From: Faecalibacter rhinopitheci | GTDB taxonomy: Bacteria; Bacteroidota; Bacteroidia; Flavobacteriales; Weeksellaceae | Length of the DNA: 64,000 nt | NCBI RefSeq assembly: GCF_015234135.1 | Contig: NZ_JADGIK010000002.1 | Coordinates: 248,001-312,000, forward strand | Direction: 5' to 3' | Part shown: one piece after another, positions 27,673 through 37,996 of the stretch | Layout of the letters: each line of letters begins with the position of its first letter | Position numbering within the stretch: position 1 is the stretch's first letter | Made by a program: the position numbers and the translations under genes | Notes under the pieces: generated by a model | Databases searched by the model: none | What the model saw: the letters and a program-made list of their open reading frames with translations, nothing else | What the model was told of the DNA's origin: nothing

Positions 27673-30600
27673 ATGAGAAAAATATTTACCTTTTTTTTCC
27701 TCTTTTTTAAAATTTCATTTCTTTTATCACAACAATGTAGTTATATAAAAGATCATAACGGAATTTCAAATATAACTTCCATTGGGTGTAATTATAATTT
27801 CCTAAATAATACTTGTATAAGGTTAGATTCAAATTTCCCTTTGTTATTAGACACTAATATTTATGAAGCTTTAGAAAGTTCTACTTATCAACCTTCTGGC
27901 TCGTACATTGCAGGCTTAGCATTACAAGCAAATGACGATGATAAATATTTTAAACGAATTAATTTAAATACAATTGATACTGAACCATTTGCTTTTAGCT
28001 ATTATGGTAATGTCGTAAATTCATTTATAATTAGTACGAACGGATACATCTCCTTTAATACAAACATAAATGAGGGCGATTATAGCACTCCAGTTTTAAA
28101 TGATAGAAGTATACCAAGTATATATCTTCCACAAAATTCTATTTTTGGTTTATATCAAGATTTAATATTTTCTTCAGAAACCGATTCAGAAATATATATA
28201 AATGTAATAGGAGAATACCCTTGCAGAAAATTAGTAATTAATTTTTATAAAGGTATAATTACAGGAACTAATCAAACTTCAACTTTTCAGATTGTATTAC
28301 ATGAAACTAAAAGTGATATAGAGATTAACATTGAAGATAAACCTATCCCAAATACTAGCTCAAGATTTAATCAAAGTTTAATTGGAATAACAAATGCAAA
28401 TGGAGAAGGTTTAGCTGCTCCTAATAAAAATACTGGAGTATGGGCTGTTAATCAATCTTCATACTTATTTAATCCAACAGGTAACACACTATCACCAAGA
28501 AATATACAGTGGTCTAATAATATAAATAATACAACTCAAGGTACTAATTCTATTAACATCTGTAATATATCACCGTCAATTTATACCGCTAAAGCAAATT
28601 ATCTTTTAAGCTTTGGGCAAACATTTAGTATTACAGATAAACATATAATACAATTTGCAAACGACTATCCTAGACCAAAAAATCATAAAGCAATTATTTG
28701 TGAAGGATCATCCGCTTTAAATCAAGCTAATTTCTATGAAAGTATCAATAGCCAACCAAATCATAACTTATTTAAATATAAATTTTATATAACCGAGAAT
28801 GATGCGAAAAATAACAATTCGAATTATTTACCCGAAAATCAAATACTATTATCTAATCAAACATACTTTGTTCGGATAGAGAATAAAAACGATTCTTCAT
28901 GTTTTGGCATTTCAAAATTAGAATTAACTACAACAAATACTTTTCCTTCGCAAGTGGAAATATGTGATTTAGAAAATGATAAACAAGAAGAATATATTTT
29001 AGCTAATTTAAATTGTCAATTATTTTCAAACGTAACCAATGTTACCAACATTCGATATTATGTAAATAATGGTACAACTCCAGTATCTACAGCAGTTTTA
29101 ACAGAAAATACTGAGATTAAGGTACAATATAATTTGCCTGGTTGCACAGATTATACCTCAAATATTATCAAAGTTAAGTTTATAGAAAGTCCAAAATTTA
29201 ATACGAATGAATTAATTTTTGAATCCTATGACGAATTATTTGACGTCGTTACCAATAACAATCCTCCTAAATTTGAACCTTTTGATTGGCAAGAAGAATT
29301 TACACAACGTGGAATCACAATTTCTACACAAAATGATGTAAAAAACTTAAAGATTTTCAATACTTATGAAGATGCAAAAAACAATAGAAATGCATTAAAT
29401 CGTATAAAAGAAGGAGAAGAATTATTAGATTATAAATACGATTTGTTTATAAGATTAGAAAATTCGAAGGAAGATTGTAAAGGGAATTGCTTTAATATTT
29501 TACATGTTAAAGCAAGAGTAAAATTCAAAAAAATTATCGTAAATATAAATGACAATGATCCAGATAATCCACCAGATGATCCATCTATCTACGATGAGGA
29601 AGTAGCCCATGTGTATTTATGTGCGAATAAAACATATAATTTAAATTTCAGAGATGATGTTCTAAGAATTTTTAAAGTAACAAATTATGATATTAATAAA
29701 TTAGAGATTACTTTTCATTCTAACTATAATTCTGCAAATAATCTCGAGGATATTGGAATCGCCAATACTTACCAAACTACCGATTATACTTCCATTGATA
29801 TATATGTTCGGTTAAAAATAAATGATGGCAATAATAGCTTAAAACAATATGTTGTAAAACAGCTACAGTATCGATTTTTACCTTATGATATCACAACGAA
29901 TAGCATAGAAATTTGTGTAGATTATGAAGTTATTGATAAAGAAATTATCTTACAAAACTATTTATCATTAATACTTCCTAATACAATTTTATCATTAAAT
30001 CCTAAACCAACGATAGAATTTTTTGAGGACCAATTAGGCACTAAAAAAATTGATAGAATTTTAGCAAATCGTATAAATCAAAGGGTTTGGGTGAAAATAA
30101 AATTTGAACAAACCGAAAATACATGTGAAGAAATAAGCGCTTTAGATATCAAATTAATTGCCAACGAAGGGATCAAAAAAAGAGAACATGAAGTAAAAAT
30201 TACATGTGATAATAACTTTGATGGGAAAGAATTTATAAATCTATTAGACTATATTCCTGAGTATGTTGCAAATCCTGAGAATTATTCCGTTAAATTTTAC
30301 AGAAATTATAATCCCCAGACTAATGTATTTTCTAATCAGATAAATAATCCTACAAATTTTGAAATTACTACTAATACTAAAGTTTTTATTAGTATCACAG
30401 AAAAAACAATTTCTACAAAGTGTGAGCAGCCACTAAGCCTGAATATCATTTTTTCGACAAACGAACATGATCAAATCAGACTTGAAAAAAATTCTGTCCT
30501 GTTATTGTGTAACGAGGCAAATGAAGCTTTTGTCTATTTTGATTTAGATGAGGCTATTCCTCAACTTTATTTACCTGAAAATAACCCTGATTTTTCTACA

Positions 30601-32088
30601 TTGATTAGTAAAGTTATTTATTATGAGAATTATGAAGATGCTATTTTAGGTAATGTAAACGTAATAACAAACTGGAATAATTTCGCACTTCCCTCAACTT
30701 TACCACTAAAAACGGTCTATGTTCGTTTCGAAAGTATACACGGATGTTATAGCATTACTCCTATTCAATTAAAAATTATAGGGATTATAAAACTAAAAAA
30801 TGATATAGAAATTGAAATATGTGACGATAATTTAGATGATATTTACACCTTTAACTTTAGAGAATGGATCAATTCACGAACAAAAGACACAAACATAGAA
30901 AATGATTTATTAACAGACCCTGACACTAATAAATTTGCAGACTATAAAATCTATCTAAATCAAGAACATTATAATAATGGTATTTTTCTGACTAGCGAAG
31001 AAGAAGAAAATTTTGAATTAAACCTCGATATTCATCAAACGATAATACTAGAAGCTACGGTAGCTGGAGGTTGTATAGATTATTTACCTATAAAGTTGAA
31101 TTACATCACAAAACAACCAAATGAATTTACAATATCTCCTATTTGTGATGAAGAAAATAACGGTAGAGAGGAAATAGATTTAACTATTTTTCAAACTAAT
31201 TTCTTGAATTCTACTTTTAAATATTATAGAACTTTTGCTGATTTGACAAATGATATAAATATAATTGAAGATCCTTTAAATTATGAATTTGATGAATCAT
31301 TTGGAACGAAAGTATATTTTAAAATATATGAGGCAGGAAGCTTATGCCCTAGCTTAGGTATAATTAATATACAATTGATAAAAGTTCCTATGGTAGCAGT
31401 AGATAATTATCTTATTTGCCCAGGAACATCCATTCTGATTGAACCAGATTATAAAAATTGGAAAATCACTTCCTATGAATGGTTAAATGAAAAAAATGAA
31501 GTTATAAGTACTAATTCAACTGTCGAAATTGCAGAAGCTGGGAAATACACACTTAAGTTAAAAGAAGAAAATGGTTGTTTTTATATTGAAGATTTTACGA
31601 TTTCTCATTATGATTTACCAATATTAGTTGAAATTATATATCAACAAAACACTGCGAATATTATCGCTCAAGGAAATAGAAAAATTTTATATTCTATTGA
31701 CGGAATTAGTTGGCAAGAGAATAATACTTTTGAAAATTTATCCCCTGGAATACATAATTTTTATCTAAAATATGAAAACGAAGATTGCATTATTGGGCCT
31801 TTTAAAGGATTAATTCCTATTATATTTAACACCATTACTCCTAATGGAGACGGTTATAATGATCTATGGATTATAAAAGATTTAAATGTTTTTGAAGGAA
31901 AAATTGCACAACTCGAAATATTTGATCGTTTCGGAAAAACTATCTATACACAGCATAGCAATACAGAACTTACATGGAACGGGAAAGTTAATGGAAATCC
32001 AGTTCCTTCTACTAGTTATTGGTATAAAATTACATTACCTGACGGAAGAACTTTTACAAACTATATAAATGTAATAAACAAAAAATAA
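27673..32088 (+). CDS. Large T9SS-secreted surface protein with type B sorting domain
   Basis: 1471 residues. The signal peptide is MRKIFTFFFLFFKISFLLSQ. A beta-rich N-terminal domain of about 250 residues (FSYYGNVVNSFIISTNGYISF, IFGLYQDL) follows. Then about eight Cys-anchored units start near residues 430, 649, 747, 844, 945, 1049, 1157 and 1248, with openings like EICDLENDKQ, ITCDNNFDG, EICDDNLDD and PICDEENNG. The last ~90 residues (TITPNGDGYND, IFDRFGKTIY, WNGKVNG, SYWYKI) are the CHU_C/type B sorting domain that directs secretion by the type IX system. It is likely a surface adhesin or matrix protein. I prefer the ATG at 27673 to an upstream TTG because the basic start MRK leads straight into the signal. 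Confidence 0.92.
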   Translation: MRKIFTFFFLFFKISFLLSQQCSYIKDHNGISNITSIGCNYNFLNNTCIRLDSNFPLLLDTNIYEALESSTYQPSGSYIAGLALQANDDDKYFKRINLNTIDTEPFAFSYYGNVVNSFIISTNGYISFNTNINEGDYSTPVLNDRSIPSIYLPQNSIFGLYQDLIFSSETDSEIYINVIGEYPCRKLVINFYKGIITGTNQTSTFQIVLHETKSDIEINIEDKPIPNTSSRFNQSLIGITNANGEGLAAPNKNTGVWAVNQSSYLFNPTGNTLSPRNIQWSNNINNTTQGTNSINICNISPSIYTAKANYLLSFGQTFSITDKHIIQFANDYPRPKNHKAIICEGSSALNQANFYESINSQPNHNLFKYKFYITENDAKNNNSNYLPENQILLSNQTYFVRIENKNDSSCFGISKLELTTTNTFPSQVEICDLENDKQEEYILANLNCQLFSNVTNVTNIRYYVNNGTTPVSTAVLTENTEIKVQYNLPGCTDYTSNIIKVKFIESPKFNTNELIFESYDELFDVVTNNNPPKFEPFDWQEEFTQRGITISTQNDVKNLKIFNTYEDAKNNRNALNRIKEGEELLDYKYDLFIRLENSKEDCKGNCFNILHVKARVKFKKIIVNINDNDPDNPPDDPSIYDEEVAHVYLCANKTYNLNFRDDVLRIFKVTNYDINKLEITFHSNYNSANNLEDIGIANTYQTTDYTSIDIYVRLKINDGNNSLKQYVVKQLQYRFLPYDITTNSIEICVDYEVIDKEIILQNYLSLILPNTILSLNPKPTIEFFEDQLGTKKIDRILANRINQRVWVKIKFEQTENTCEEISALDIKLIANEGIKKREHEVKITCDNNFDGKEFINLLDYIPEYVANPENYSVKFYRNYNPQTNVFSNQINNPTNFEITTNTKVFISITEKTISTKCEQPLSLNIIFSTNEHDQIRLEKNSVLLLCNEANEAFVYFDLDEAIPQLYLPENNPDFSTLISKVIYYENYEDAILGNVNVITNWNNFALPSTLPLKTVYVRFESIHGCYSITPIQLKIIGIIKLKNDIEIEICDDNLDDIYTFNFREWINSRTKDTNIENDLLTDPDTNKFADYKIYLNQEHYNNGIFLTSEEEENFELNLDIHQTIILEATVAGGCIDYLPIKLNYITKQPNEFTISPICDEENNGREEIDLTIFQTNFLNSTFKYYRTFADLTNDINIIEDPLNYEFDESFGTKVYFKIYEAGSLCPSLGIINIQLIKVPMVAVDNYLICPGTSILIEPDYKNWKITSYEWLNEKNEVISTNSTVEIAEAGKYTLKLKEENGCFYIEDFTISHYDLPILVEIIYQQNTANIIAQGNRKILYSIDGISWQENNTFENLSPGIHNFYLKYENEDCIIGPFKGLIPIIFNTITPNGDGYNDLWIIKDLNVFEGKIAQLEIFDRFGKTIYTQHSNTELTWNGKVNGNPVPSTSYWYKITLPDGRTFTNYINVINKK

Positions 32089-32121
32089 TAAAAAAGCCCT
32101 TTCTTAAAAGGGCTTTTTTAT
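32089..32121. terminator. Bidirectional terminator, T9SS protein / serine hydrolase
   Basis: AAAAAAGCCCTTTCTTAAAAGGGCTTTTTT hairpin between convergent genes. Confidence 0.85.
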
Positions 32122-33323
32122 TATTTAATTGAATCTTTTTCAGGAACTTTTAGAGGATAATTATCATGTATCCCAGCTAGTCTAAAAGCGCTATAAATCG
32201 ATTTATTTTGTCGGTTACCTAATGCAATTACTGTAAATTTATTTTTAGTATCGTGTACAAAAACTGTATTATTCCCGTGCCACCAACCATTATGGTACAA
32301 TAGTTTTTCATTATTTTCATATTCAAGCAATCGCATAGCTAATCCATAATTCTTATACCCTTTCGACTCATAGCTATATCCTTTATAGGCCTCATCTTTT
32401 ATCGCTTTCGATAAAAATTTATCAGAATACATTGCTTGATCTAATTTAAATAAATCTCTAGGTGTTGAATAAACGTTTTTATCCCCATAAGTTTTATCTA
32501 AATGATCCCAATTCCATTTTGAACCAGCATAGCCATAAGACTCGGAAACGATGTCTTTGTGTTTATCATATTCAAAAATAAATGTATTTTTCATGCCAAT
32601 TGGATCAAAAACCATGTATTTCATAGCTTGCGGAAATGGCATTTTCTGAATTTTTTCTATAATTAACGCTAATAAAACAAAATTTGTATTAGAATAGAAG
32701 AAACCAGAATCTACTCTTCTTACCAATCCAACATTATTATTCGCAAATACTTCTAGAACTCCTTCGTTAGTAATTGGATTTGCTCGATCTTCTAACTTTT
32801 TCTCATACAATACATTTGCATAATTTGGTAATCCACTGCGATGATTTAGTAAATTTCTTACCGTAGTTTCTTCGTACGGAAACGTCGGCAAATATTTTTG
32901 AACCTTATCATCAAGTTTCAATTTATTATTTTCTACTAATTTTAAAATTGCTACACCAGTTAAAACTTTTGAAATGGATGCAATATGAATAGGTGTATCC
33001 GCAGTTAGTGGAGTGTTCTTCCCTACATTAGCTAATCCTGCGTATTGTTCAAATATTATTTTACCGTTTTTAGCTACTAATAATCCACCACTAACATTAG
33101 AACTCTTCCAAAAATCAGTATGAAATTTAGCTACTCTATTACGATATAATTCTACTTCTTGAGCAGTTAATACCGGATGTTTTGTTTCCTGTGACCAATC
33201 TATAGAATCAAATCTAACGGGTGCATTTGGATCTATTATTTGAGTTGTTTTTTTGTCTGTTTCTTTTCCACAGCTTATAAAAGCTAATGCAAAAGAAACA
33301 GCAATAACACCAATAATTCTCAT
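32121..33323 (-). CDS. Serine hydrolase, class C beta-lactamase-like lipoprotein
   Basis: 400 residues. The signal ends in a lipobox (SFALAFISC, C18), so it is a lipoprotein. The catalytic SxxK is S116-K119 in HIASISKVLTG; the second motif is YSN in FFYSNTNFVLL; HNGWWHGNN near residue 355 is in the place of the KTG/HxG element. The fold is that of penicillin-binding protein/AmpC relatives, which include DD-peptidases and esterases. Most members of this group are not resistance enzymes, and nothing here (no ampR neighbour) suggests otherwise. It is monocistronic. Confidence 0.88.
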   Translation of the reverse strand: MRIIGVIAVSFALAFISCGKETDKKTTQIIDPNAPVRFDSIDWSQETKHPVLTAQEVELYRNRVAKFHTDFWKSSNVSGGLLVAKNGKIIFEQYAGLANVGKNTPLTADTPIHIASISKVLTGVAILKLVENNKLKLDDKVQKYLPTFPYEETTVRNLLNHRSGLPNYANVLYEKKLEDRANPITNEGVLEVFANNNVGLVRRVDSGFFYSNTNFVLLALIIEKIQKMPFPQAMKYMVFDPIGMKNTFIFEYDKHKDIVSESYGYAGSKWNWDHLDKTYGDKNVYSTPRDLFKLDQAMYSDKFLSKAIKDEAYKGYSYESKGYKNYGLAMRLLEYENNEKLLYHNGWWHGNNTVFVHDTKNKFTVIALGNRQNKSIYSAFRLAGIHDNYPLKVPEKDSIK

Positions 33324-33412
33324 TTAAAATAATTAATCTGTTAAATACTTAGACAGCGAAATTAGTATTTATTTGTATTTATAAAATAAGAATTGCTTTA
33401 ATTATTATTTTT

Positions 33413-34156
33413 TTAAGACTTTTTTGAAAGTTGAGATTTAAATTCTCCTAAAATTACGCTTGTAGCAACAGCTACATTTAAACTTTCTGTATTTCCTTTA
33501 TTCCCAAAAAACGGAATACTAATCTTATGACTTGTAATCTTTTCTATTTCTTTAGAAATACCATTAGCTTCATTCCCCATCACTAAAATTCCTTCTTGAG
33601 GTAATATATTTTCGTAAATTGAATCACCTTCCATAAAAGTTCCAAAAATAGGACCTTTATATTCCTTCAGATATTCAGCTAAGTTGATATAATGTACATT
33701 AACACGAGAAAATGAACCCATGGTAGACATAATAACTTTAGGATTATATAAATCTACAGACTCTTTTGTACACAAAATATTTTCTACCCCGAACCAATCT
33801 GCCAAACGAACAATTGTACCAAGATTTCCTGGATCTCGAATATCATCTAATGCAATTGCTAAACCTTCAAAATTGGTTAATTTTGGATCTGATGGAAGTT
33901 CGCATAAAGCTAACCCTACATTAGGAGTTGTTAAAAAACTAATCTTTTTTAAATCCTTTTCTTCTATAAAAGTTTTTTTAATTGCAATTTCATCAGGCCA
34001 TAAGTCTTCAGTTATAAACAATTCCTTTACTTTTATAGAACTTTTTATAACTTCTCCTATATTTTTAACACCTTCTACGATAAACAAATTATATTTTTGT
34101 CTATATTTTTTAGAACTTAAAGAAGTTATTATCTTAATAACGTTATTTGATAACAT
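33413..34156 (-). CDS. RNA 2'-O-methyltransferase, TrmH/SpoU family
   Basis: 247 residues with an N-terminal substrate-binding domain (KKYRQKYNLFIVEGVKNIGE) and a SPOUT knot: DDIRDPGNLGTIVRLADWFG (motif 1), VMGNEANGIS (motif 2) and IPFFGN with TESLNVAVATS (motif 3). It methylates the 2'-hydroxyl of a tRNA or rRNA nucleotide; the target cannot be read from sequence. I choose the ATG at 34156 (MLSNNVIKIITSL), as relatives start MxSxxQIKxITSL. An ATG four codons upstream lies in an ATGCAT that also contains the start of the divergent TamL-like gene. Confidence 0.9.
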   Translation of the reverse strand: MLSNNVIKIITSLSSKKYRQKYNLFIVEGVKNIGEVIKSSIKVKELFITEDLWPDEIAIKKTFIEEKDLKKISFLTTPNVGLALCELPSDPKLTNFEGLAIALDDIRDPGNLGTIVRLADWFGVENILCTKESVDLYNPKVIMSTMGSFSRVNVHYINLAEYLKEYKGPIFGTFMEGDSIYENILPQEGILVMGNEANGISKEIEKITSHKISIPFFGNKGNTESLNVAVATSVILGEFKSQLSKKS

Positions 34157-34162
34157 ATTTTT

Positions 34163-36841
34163 ATGCATAAAAAAATCACAGCAAATATAGCACTTATCTA
34201 TAGCTTAACTCTAATTTTATCAGGTTGTAGTACAACTGAGAAAGTTCCGGATGGGGAATATTTGTTTGTAAAAAATAAATTTCAATACGATAAAGAGGAT
34301 ACTGATATCAAGAAAAAAGAAAAAATTATTGATGCAGACCTTAGTAATTACGTCAAACAAAAACCTGCTGGTAAATTCTTAGGAGTTATCCCATTATGGC
34401 AATGGATGTATAATTGGTCTCCTAAAGAATTGGACCAAACTTTTGAAGAATATTATCGAGAGGATGAATCTAAAAGAAATCAAGCATTATTAGATAGTAT
34501 TTTAACTAAAAACGGCCTAGATAAATATGTAGGAAAAGGTTTAACCATCGAACGCTTTTTTTACAACCGTGGAGATGAGCCTGTTTTATTAGATGAAGAA
34601 TTATCAGAATTTTCTGCAGAAAATTTAAATCGTCTTTTTCATGATAAGGGCTATTTTGATTCTAAAGTAAAAGTTTCTTACGAAAAAAATGAAGAAACTA
34701 AAAAAGCTAAGACTTTATATGATATAAAACTGGGTGACCCATCTTACATAGAAACCTTTAATAATAAAATATTTGATCGTGAAATTGAAGAATTCTTAAC
34801 CCAGGATAGAAACCAATACAATGGGATTAATCTTTTTGGAAAAAGAAGACAAACAAAAACCAATTATCTTAAAGAGTCTAAAATTGTTGCAGGCAATCAG
34901 TATGATTTTGATAATTTTGAGGCCGAAAGGGATCGAATTGTAGATCTTTTAAAGAATAGAGGGTATTATGACTTTAATGATTCTGGAGAAGATTTATATT
35001 TTGAAGCAGATACTTTAAAAAGTAATAAAAGATTAGATATTACTCTATTTATTGACAAATTTATACAAGATACTATTATAAAAGATAGTACAAAACAGTT
35101 TGTTAAATACAACTGGGGAGAAATAAATATCTACACAGATGCACGCAATAATAATGATATAAATTTTGACTCAATAGAAACAATAAATCATGAAGGATAT
35201 AATGTGCACTATACGAAAGACCATAAGTATAAACCTCATTATTTCTCGGATGCATTTGTTATACGACCAAATCAAACTTATAGACAAAGACAAGAAATTC
35301 AAACAAAGAGAAATATATTTAAACGTGAAAATTTAAATCTCCACAAATTTGATATCGTAAAACGTGATTCTTTATTAGATGTTAATGTCTACTTCTCTCC
35401 TAAAAAGAAATATGATTTAAATTTATTTTTTGAAAGCTATGCTTCTCAATACATGAATTTTGCGATATCTCCTGGGGTTACTTTAACTACCAGAAATATT
35501 TTTGGTGGAGGAGAAAATCTAGAAACAACCCTAAAAGGTAATTTAGGTTCGGTGGATAAAGATTTTACAAATAGTTCTGGTTTTCTAAATGCCTATGAAA
35601 TTGCATTAGAAACACGACTTAAATTCCCATATCTCTTAGCTCCTAAATTCCTAAAAGAGTTAGTTCCGCGTCGTTTTGTAGCCGAATCATCTTTGCGTAT
35701 GAATGCTAGTACACAAAAAAATGTAGGTTTAGATCGTGTTTCATACGGATTTGGGTTAGACATCGATTTAACAAGTGGAGAATTCCAACACAAAATATCC
35801 GTTTTTAATACTGAATTTGTAAATAATTCAAAAAAAGACAGGTACTACACTATTTTCCAAGCAGATAACGAACGTAAAGATAAGATTATTACCAATTATT
35901 TTAATTACGATGATACTTATTACAACGAATACATAGGTGGATATATTACTGATGATGAAATCACTGATATTATACAAAATGATTTGTACTACAGAAATTC
36001 ATTAACTGATCAAGATGCGAAAGATTATATCGCTTTCGAAGATATGCTTTACCGTAAAGCAAGTATCTCTCAAAACGTATTAATTAATTCGTTCATCTAC
36101 CAGTTTACTTATAACCAAGAAAATGCTTTCAGAACAGTTCCTAATCCTTGGTATGGATCATTTCGAATTGAATTAGCTGGAAATCTACTTAGAACTTTGG
36201 ACAGAGCATTTGGCTTTAATAAAGGTCAAAATGAATTGAATAAAGAAACAGGAATGGTATTCGGTATTCCTTATTCGCAGTTCATCAAAATGGATTTTGA
36301 AGTGCGTAAAAAATGGAAATATAGTTCAAAATCGCAAATTGCTACTCGCGCTATGTTTGGATTTATTAAACCATATGGTAATACAGATTTCACACCTTTT
36401 GTACGAAGTTATTCTGCTGGTGGTGCCAATGATGTACGTGGATGGTGGCCCCTAACATTAGGTCCAGCTGACCGTACGAGATTAGAAGGTGTAGAACGCG
36501 AAAGTTTAGCTTTTGAAAGCATGAAACTACTTTTTAATGCAGAGTATCGTTACCGAATGACAGATATGTTTGAGGTGGCATACTTTTTAGATGCAGGAAA
36601 TATTTGGTCGGTAAGCAAAGAAAGAGAAGAATACAGATTTAAGTTTAATGAATTTTATAAACAATTCGGAATTGGTACTGGAGTCGGATTGCGAATGCAT
36701 ATAGGTAATTTTGCAATTGTACGTTTTGACCTTGGATATAAATTATATAATCCCGCATACGAAGAAGGAAATCGATGGCAATTTGATAACCTAAATATTC
36801 TTAAACCAAGATTACACTTCGGAATTAATTATCCATTCTAA
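34163..36841 (+). CDS. Outer membrane lipoprotein of the Omp85 family, TamL-like
   Basis: 892 residues. The signal peptide ends in a lipobox (LTLILSGC, C22), unlike BamA. VPDGEYLFVKNKF starts the POTRA region, which runs to about residue 400; the rest is a 16-strand barrel with the Omp85 L6 motif in GGANDVRGWWPL near residue 755 and a terminal aromatic (NYPF). In Bacteroidota this combination defines TamL, the lipoprotein relative of TamA that works with TamB in outer-membrane assembly. No tamB follows here. The start is only seven bases from the divergent methyltransferase start. Confidence 0.9.
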   Translation: MHKKITANIALIYSLTLILSGCSTTEKVPDGEYLFVKNKFQYDKEDTDIKKKEKIIDADLSNYVKQKPAGKFLGVIPLWQWMYNWSPKELDQTFEEYYREDESKRNQALLDSILTKNGLDKYVGKGLTIERFFYNRGDEPVLLDEELSEFSAENLNRLFHDKGYFDSKVKVSYEKNEETKKAKTLYDIKLGDPSYIETFNNKIFDREIEEFLTQDRNQYNGINLFGKRRQTKTNYLKESKIVAGNQYDFDNFEAERDRIVDLLKNRGYYDFNDSGEDLYFEADTLKSNKRLDITLFIDKFIQDTIIKDSTKQFVKYNWGEINIYTDARNNNDINFDSIETINHEGYNVHYTKDHKYKPHYFSDAFVIRPNQTYRQRQEIQTKRNIFKRENLNLHKFDIVKRDSLLDVNVYFSPKKKYDLNLFFESYASQYMNFAISPGVTLTTRNIFGGGENLETTLKGNLGSVDKDFTNSSGFLNAYEIALETRLKFPYLLAPKFLKELVPRRFVAESSLRMNASTQKNVGLDRVSYGFGLDIDLTSGEFQHKISVFNTEFVNNSKKDRYYTIFQADNERKDKIITNYFNYDDTYYNEYIGGYITDDEITDIIQNDLYYRNSLTDQDAKDYIAFEDMLYRKASISQNVLINSFIYQFTYNQENAFRTVPNPWYGSFRIELAGNLLRTLDRAFGFNKGQNELNKETGMVFGIPYSQFIKMDFEVRKKWKYSSKSQIATRAMFGFIKPYGNTDFTPFVRSYSAGGANDVRGWWPLTLGPADRTRLEGVERESLAFESMKLLFNAEYRYRMTDMFEVAYFLDAGNIWSVSKEREEYRFKFNEFYKQFGIGTGVGLRMHIGNFAIVRFDLGYKLYNPAYEEGNRWQFDNLNILKPRLHFGINYPF

Positions 36842-36849
36842 AAAAAACT

Positions 36850-36857
36850 TATATTTG
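36850..36857 (+). promoter_or_regulatory. -7 box for fructose-bisphosphate aldolase
   Basis: TATATTTG matches TAnnTTTG, 20 bases before the ATG at 36878 and just after the TamL stop. No clear -33 box. Confidence 0.5.
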
Positions 36858-36877
36858 TTTAATAAAATACAAACACA

Positions 36878-37945
36878 ATGAGTAGAAAATTTCCTGCCGG
36901 TGTAGCAACCGGATCTTTAGTTCAAGAAATAATTAAAGACGCAAAAGCAAATCAATATGCATTACCTGCATGTAACGTTGTTGGTTCATCGTCAGTAAAT
37001 GCTGCTATGGAAGCTGCTGTAGAAGCAAACGCTCCTGTTATAATTCAATTCTCTAATGGAGGTGCTGTATTTAATGCTGGTAAAGGTTTAAAAACAGAAG
37101 GACATACAGCATGCATCAAAGGTGCTATCGCAGGTGCTAAACATATTCATGAGTTAGCAGAAGCTTATGGAGCAACTGTAATTTTACACACTGACCATTG
37201 TGCAAAAAAATTATTACCATGGATAGATGGTATTATGGATGCTAATGAAGATTTTTACAATAAAACAGGTAAAACTTTATTTTCATCTCATATGTTAGAT
37301 TTATCTGAAGAACCATTAGAAGAAAATGTTGAAGTTTGTAAAAGATATTTAGACAGAATGTCTAAAATCGGAATGACTTTAGAAATGGAATTAGGTATTA
37401 CAGGTGGTGAAGAAGACGGAGTAGACAACTCTAACGTTGATAATTCATTATTATATACACAACCAGAAGAAGTAGCATATGTATATGAAAATTTAAAATC
37501 TATTTCAGATAATTTTTGGATAGCTGCAGCATTTGGAAATGTACACGGTGTTTACAAACCAGGTAATGTCGTACTAACACCTAAGATTTTAGATAACTCT
37601 CAAAAATATATTCAAGAAAAATTTGGCGTAGAAAAAGATGTCAACTTCGTATTTCATGGCGGATCAGGATCTAGCTTAGAAGAAATTAGAGAAGCTATTA
37701 GTTATGGAGTAATCAAAATGAATCTTGATACAGATTTACAGTACGCTTACATGGAAGGTATTCGTAAGTATTTTGATAAAAATGCTGATTATTTACAAAC
37801 TCAAATTGGAAACCCAGAAGGAGCTGAATCTCCTAATAAAAAATATTATGACCCACGTACTTGGTTACGTGCTGGTGAAATTTCATTTAAAGAAAGAATG
37901 TTAAAAGCATTCCACGATTTAAACAATGTTAACACATTAGGGTAA
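36878..37945 (+). CDS. fbaA: Fructose-bisphosphate aldolase, class II
   Basis: 355 residues. This zinc enzyme splits fructose 1,6-bisphosphate in glycolysis and works in reverse in gluconeogenesis. The zinc and substrate residues are in ILHTDHCAKKLL near residue 105, EMELGITGGEEDGVD near 170, NVHGVYKPG near 225 and FHGGSGSS near 260, followed by KMNLDTDLQYAY. The long class IIA form of 355-360 residues is as expected. It has its own promoter box and is followed by accD, with the gap of 51 bases showing no terminator. Confidence 0.96.
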   Translation: MSRKFPAGVATGSLVQEIIKDAKANQYALPACNVVGSSSVNAAMEAAVEANAPVIIQFSNGGAVFNAGKGLKTEGHTACIKGAIAGAKHIHELAEAYGATVILHTDHCAKKLLPWIDGIMDANEDFYNKTGKTLFSSHMLDLSEEPLEENVEVCKRYLDRMSKIGMTLEMELGITGGEEDGVDNSNVDNSLLYTQPEEVAYVYENLKSISDNFWIAAAFGNVHGVYKPGNVVLTPKILDNSQKYIQEKFGVEKDVNFVFHGGSGSSLEEIREAISYGVIKMNLDTDLQYAYMEGIRKYFDKNADYLQTQIGNPEGAESPNKKYYDPRTWLRAGEISFKERMLKAFHDLNNVNTLG

Positions 37946-37996
37946 TTCTCTGTTGCAGCATTGGATTATTCTAAACTACACAAAAATAAAGAAAGT

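Noticed and set aside
32121-33323. Serine hydrolase as a beta-lactamase resistance gene
   Set aside because: The SxxK and YxN motifs are shared by many esterases and DD-peptidases. It is a lipoprotein with an HxG-type third motif and no resistance context, so no resistance role is claimed.
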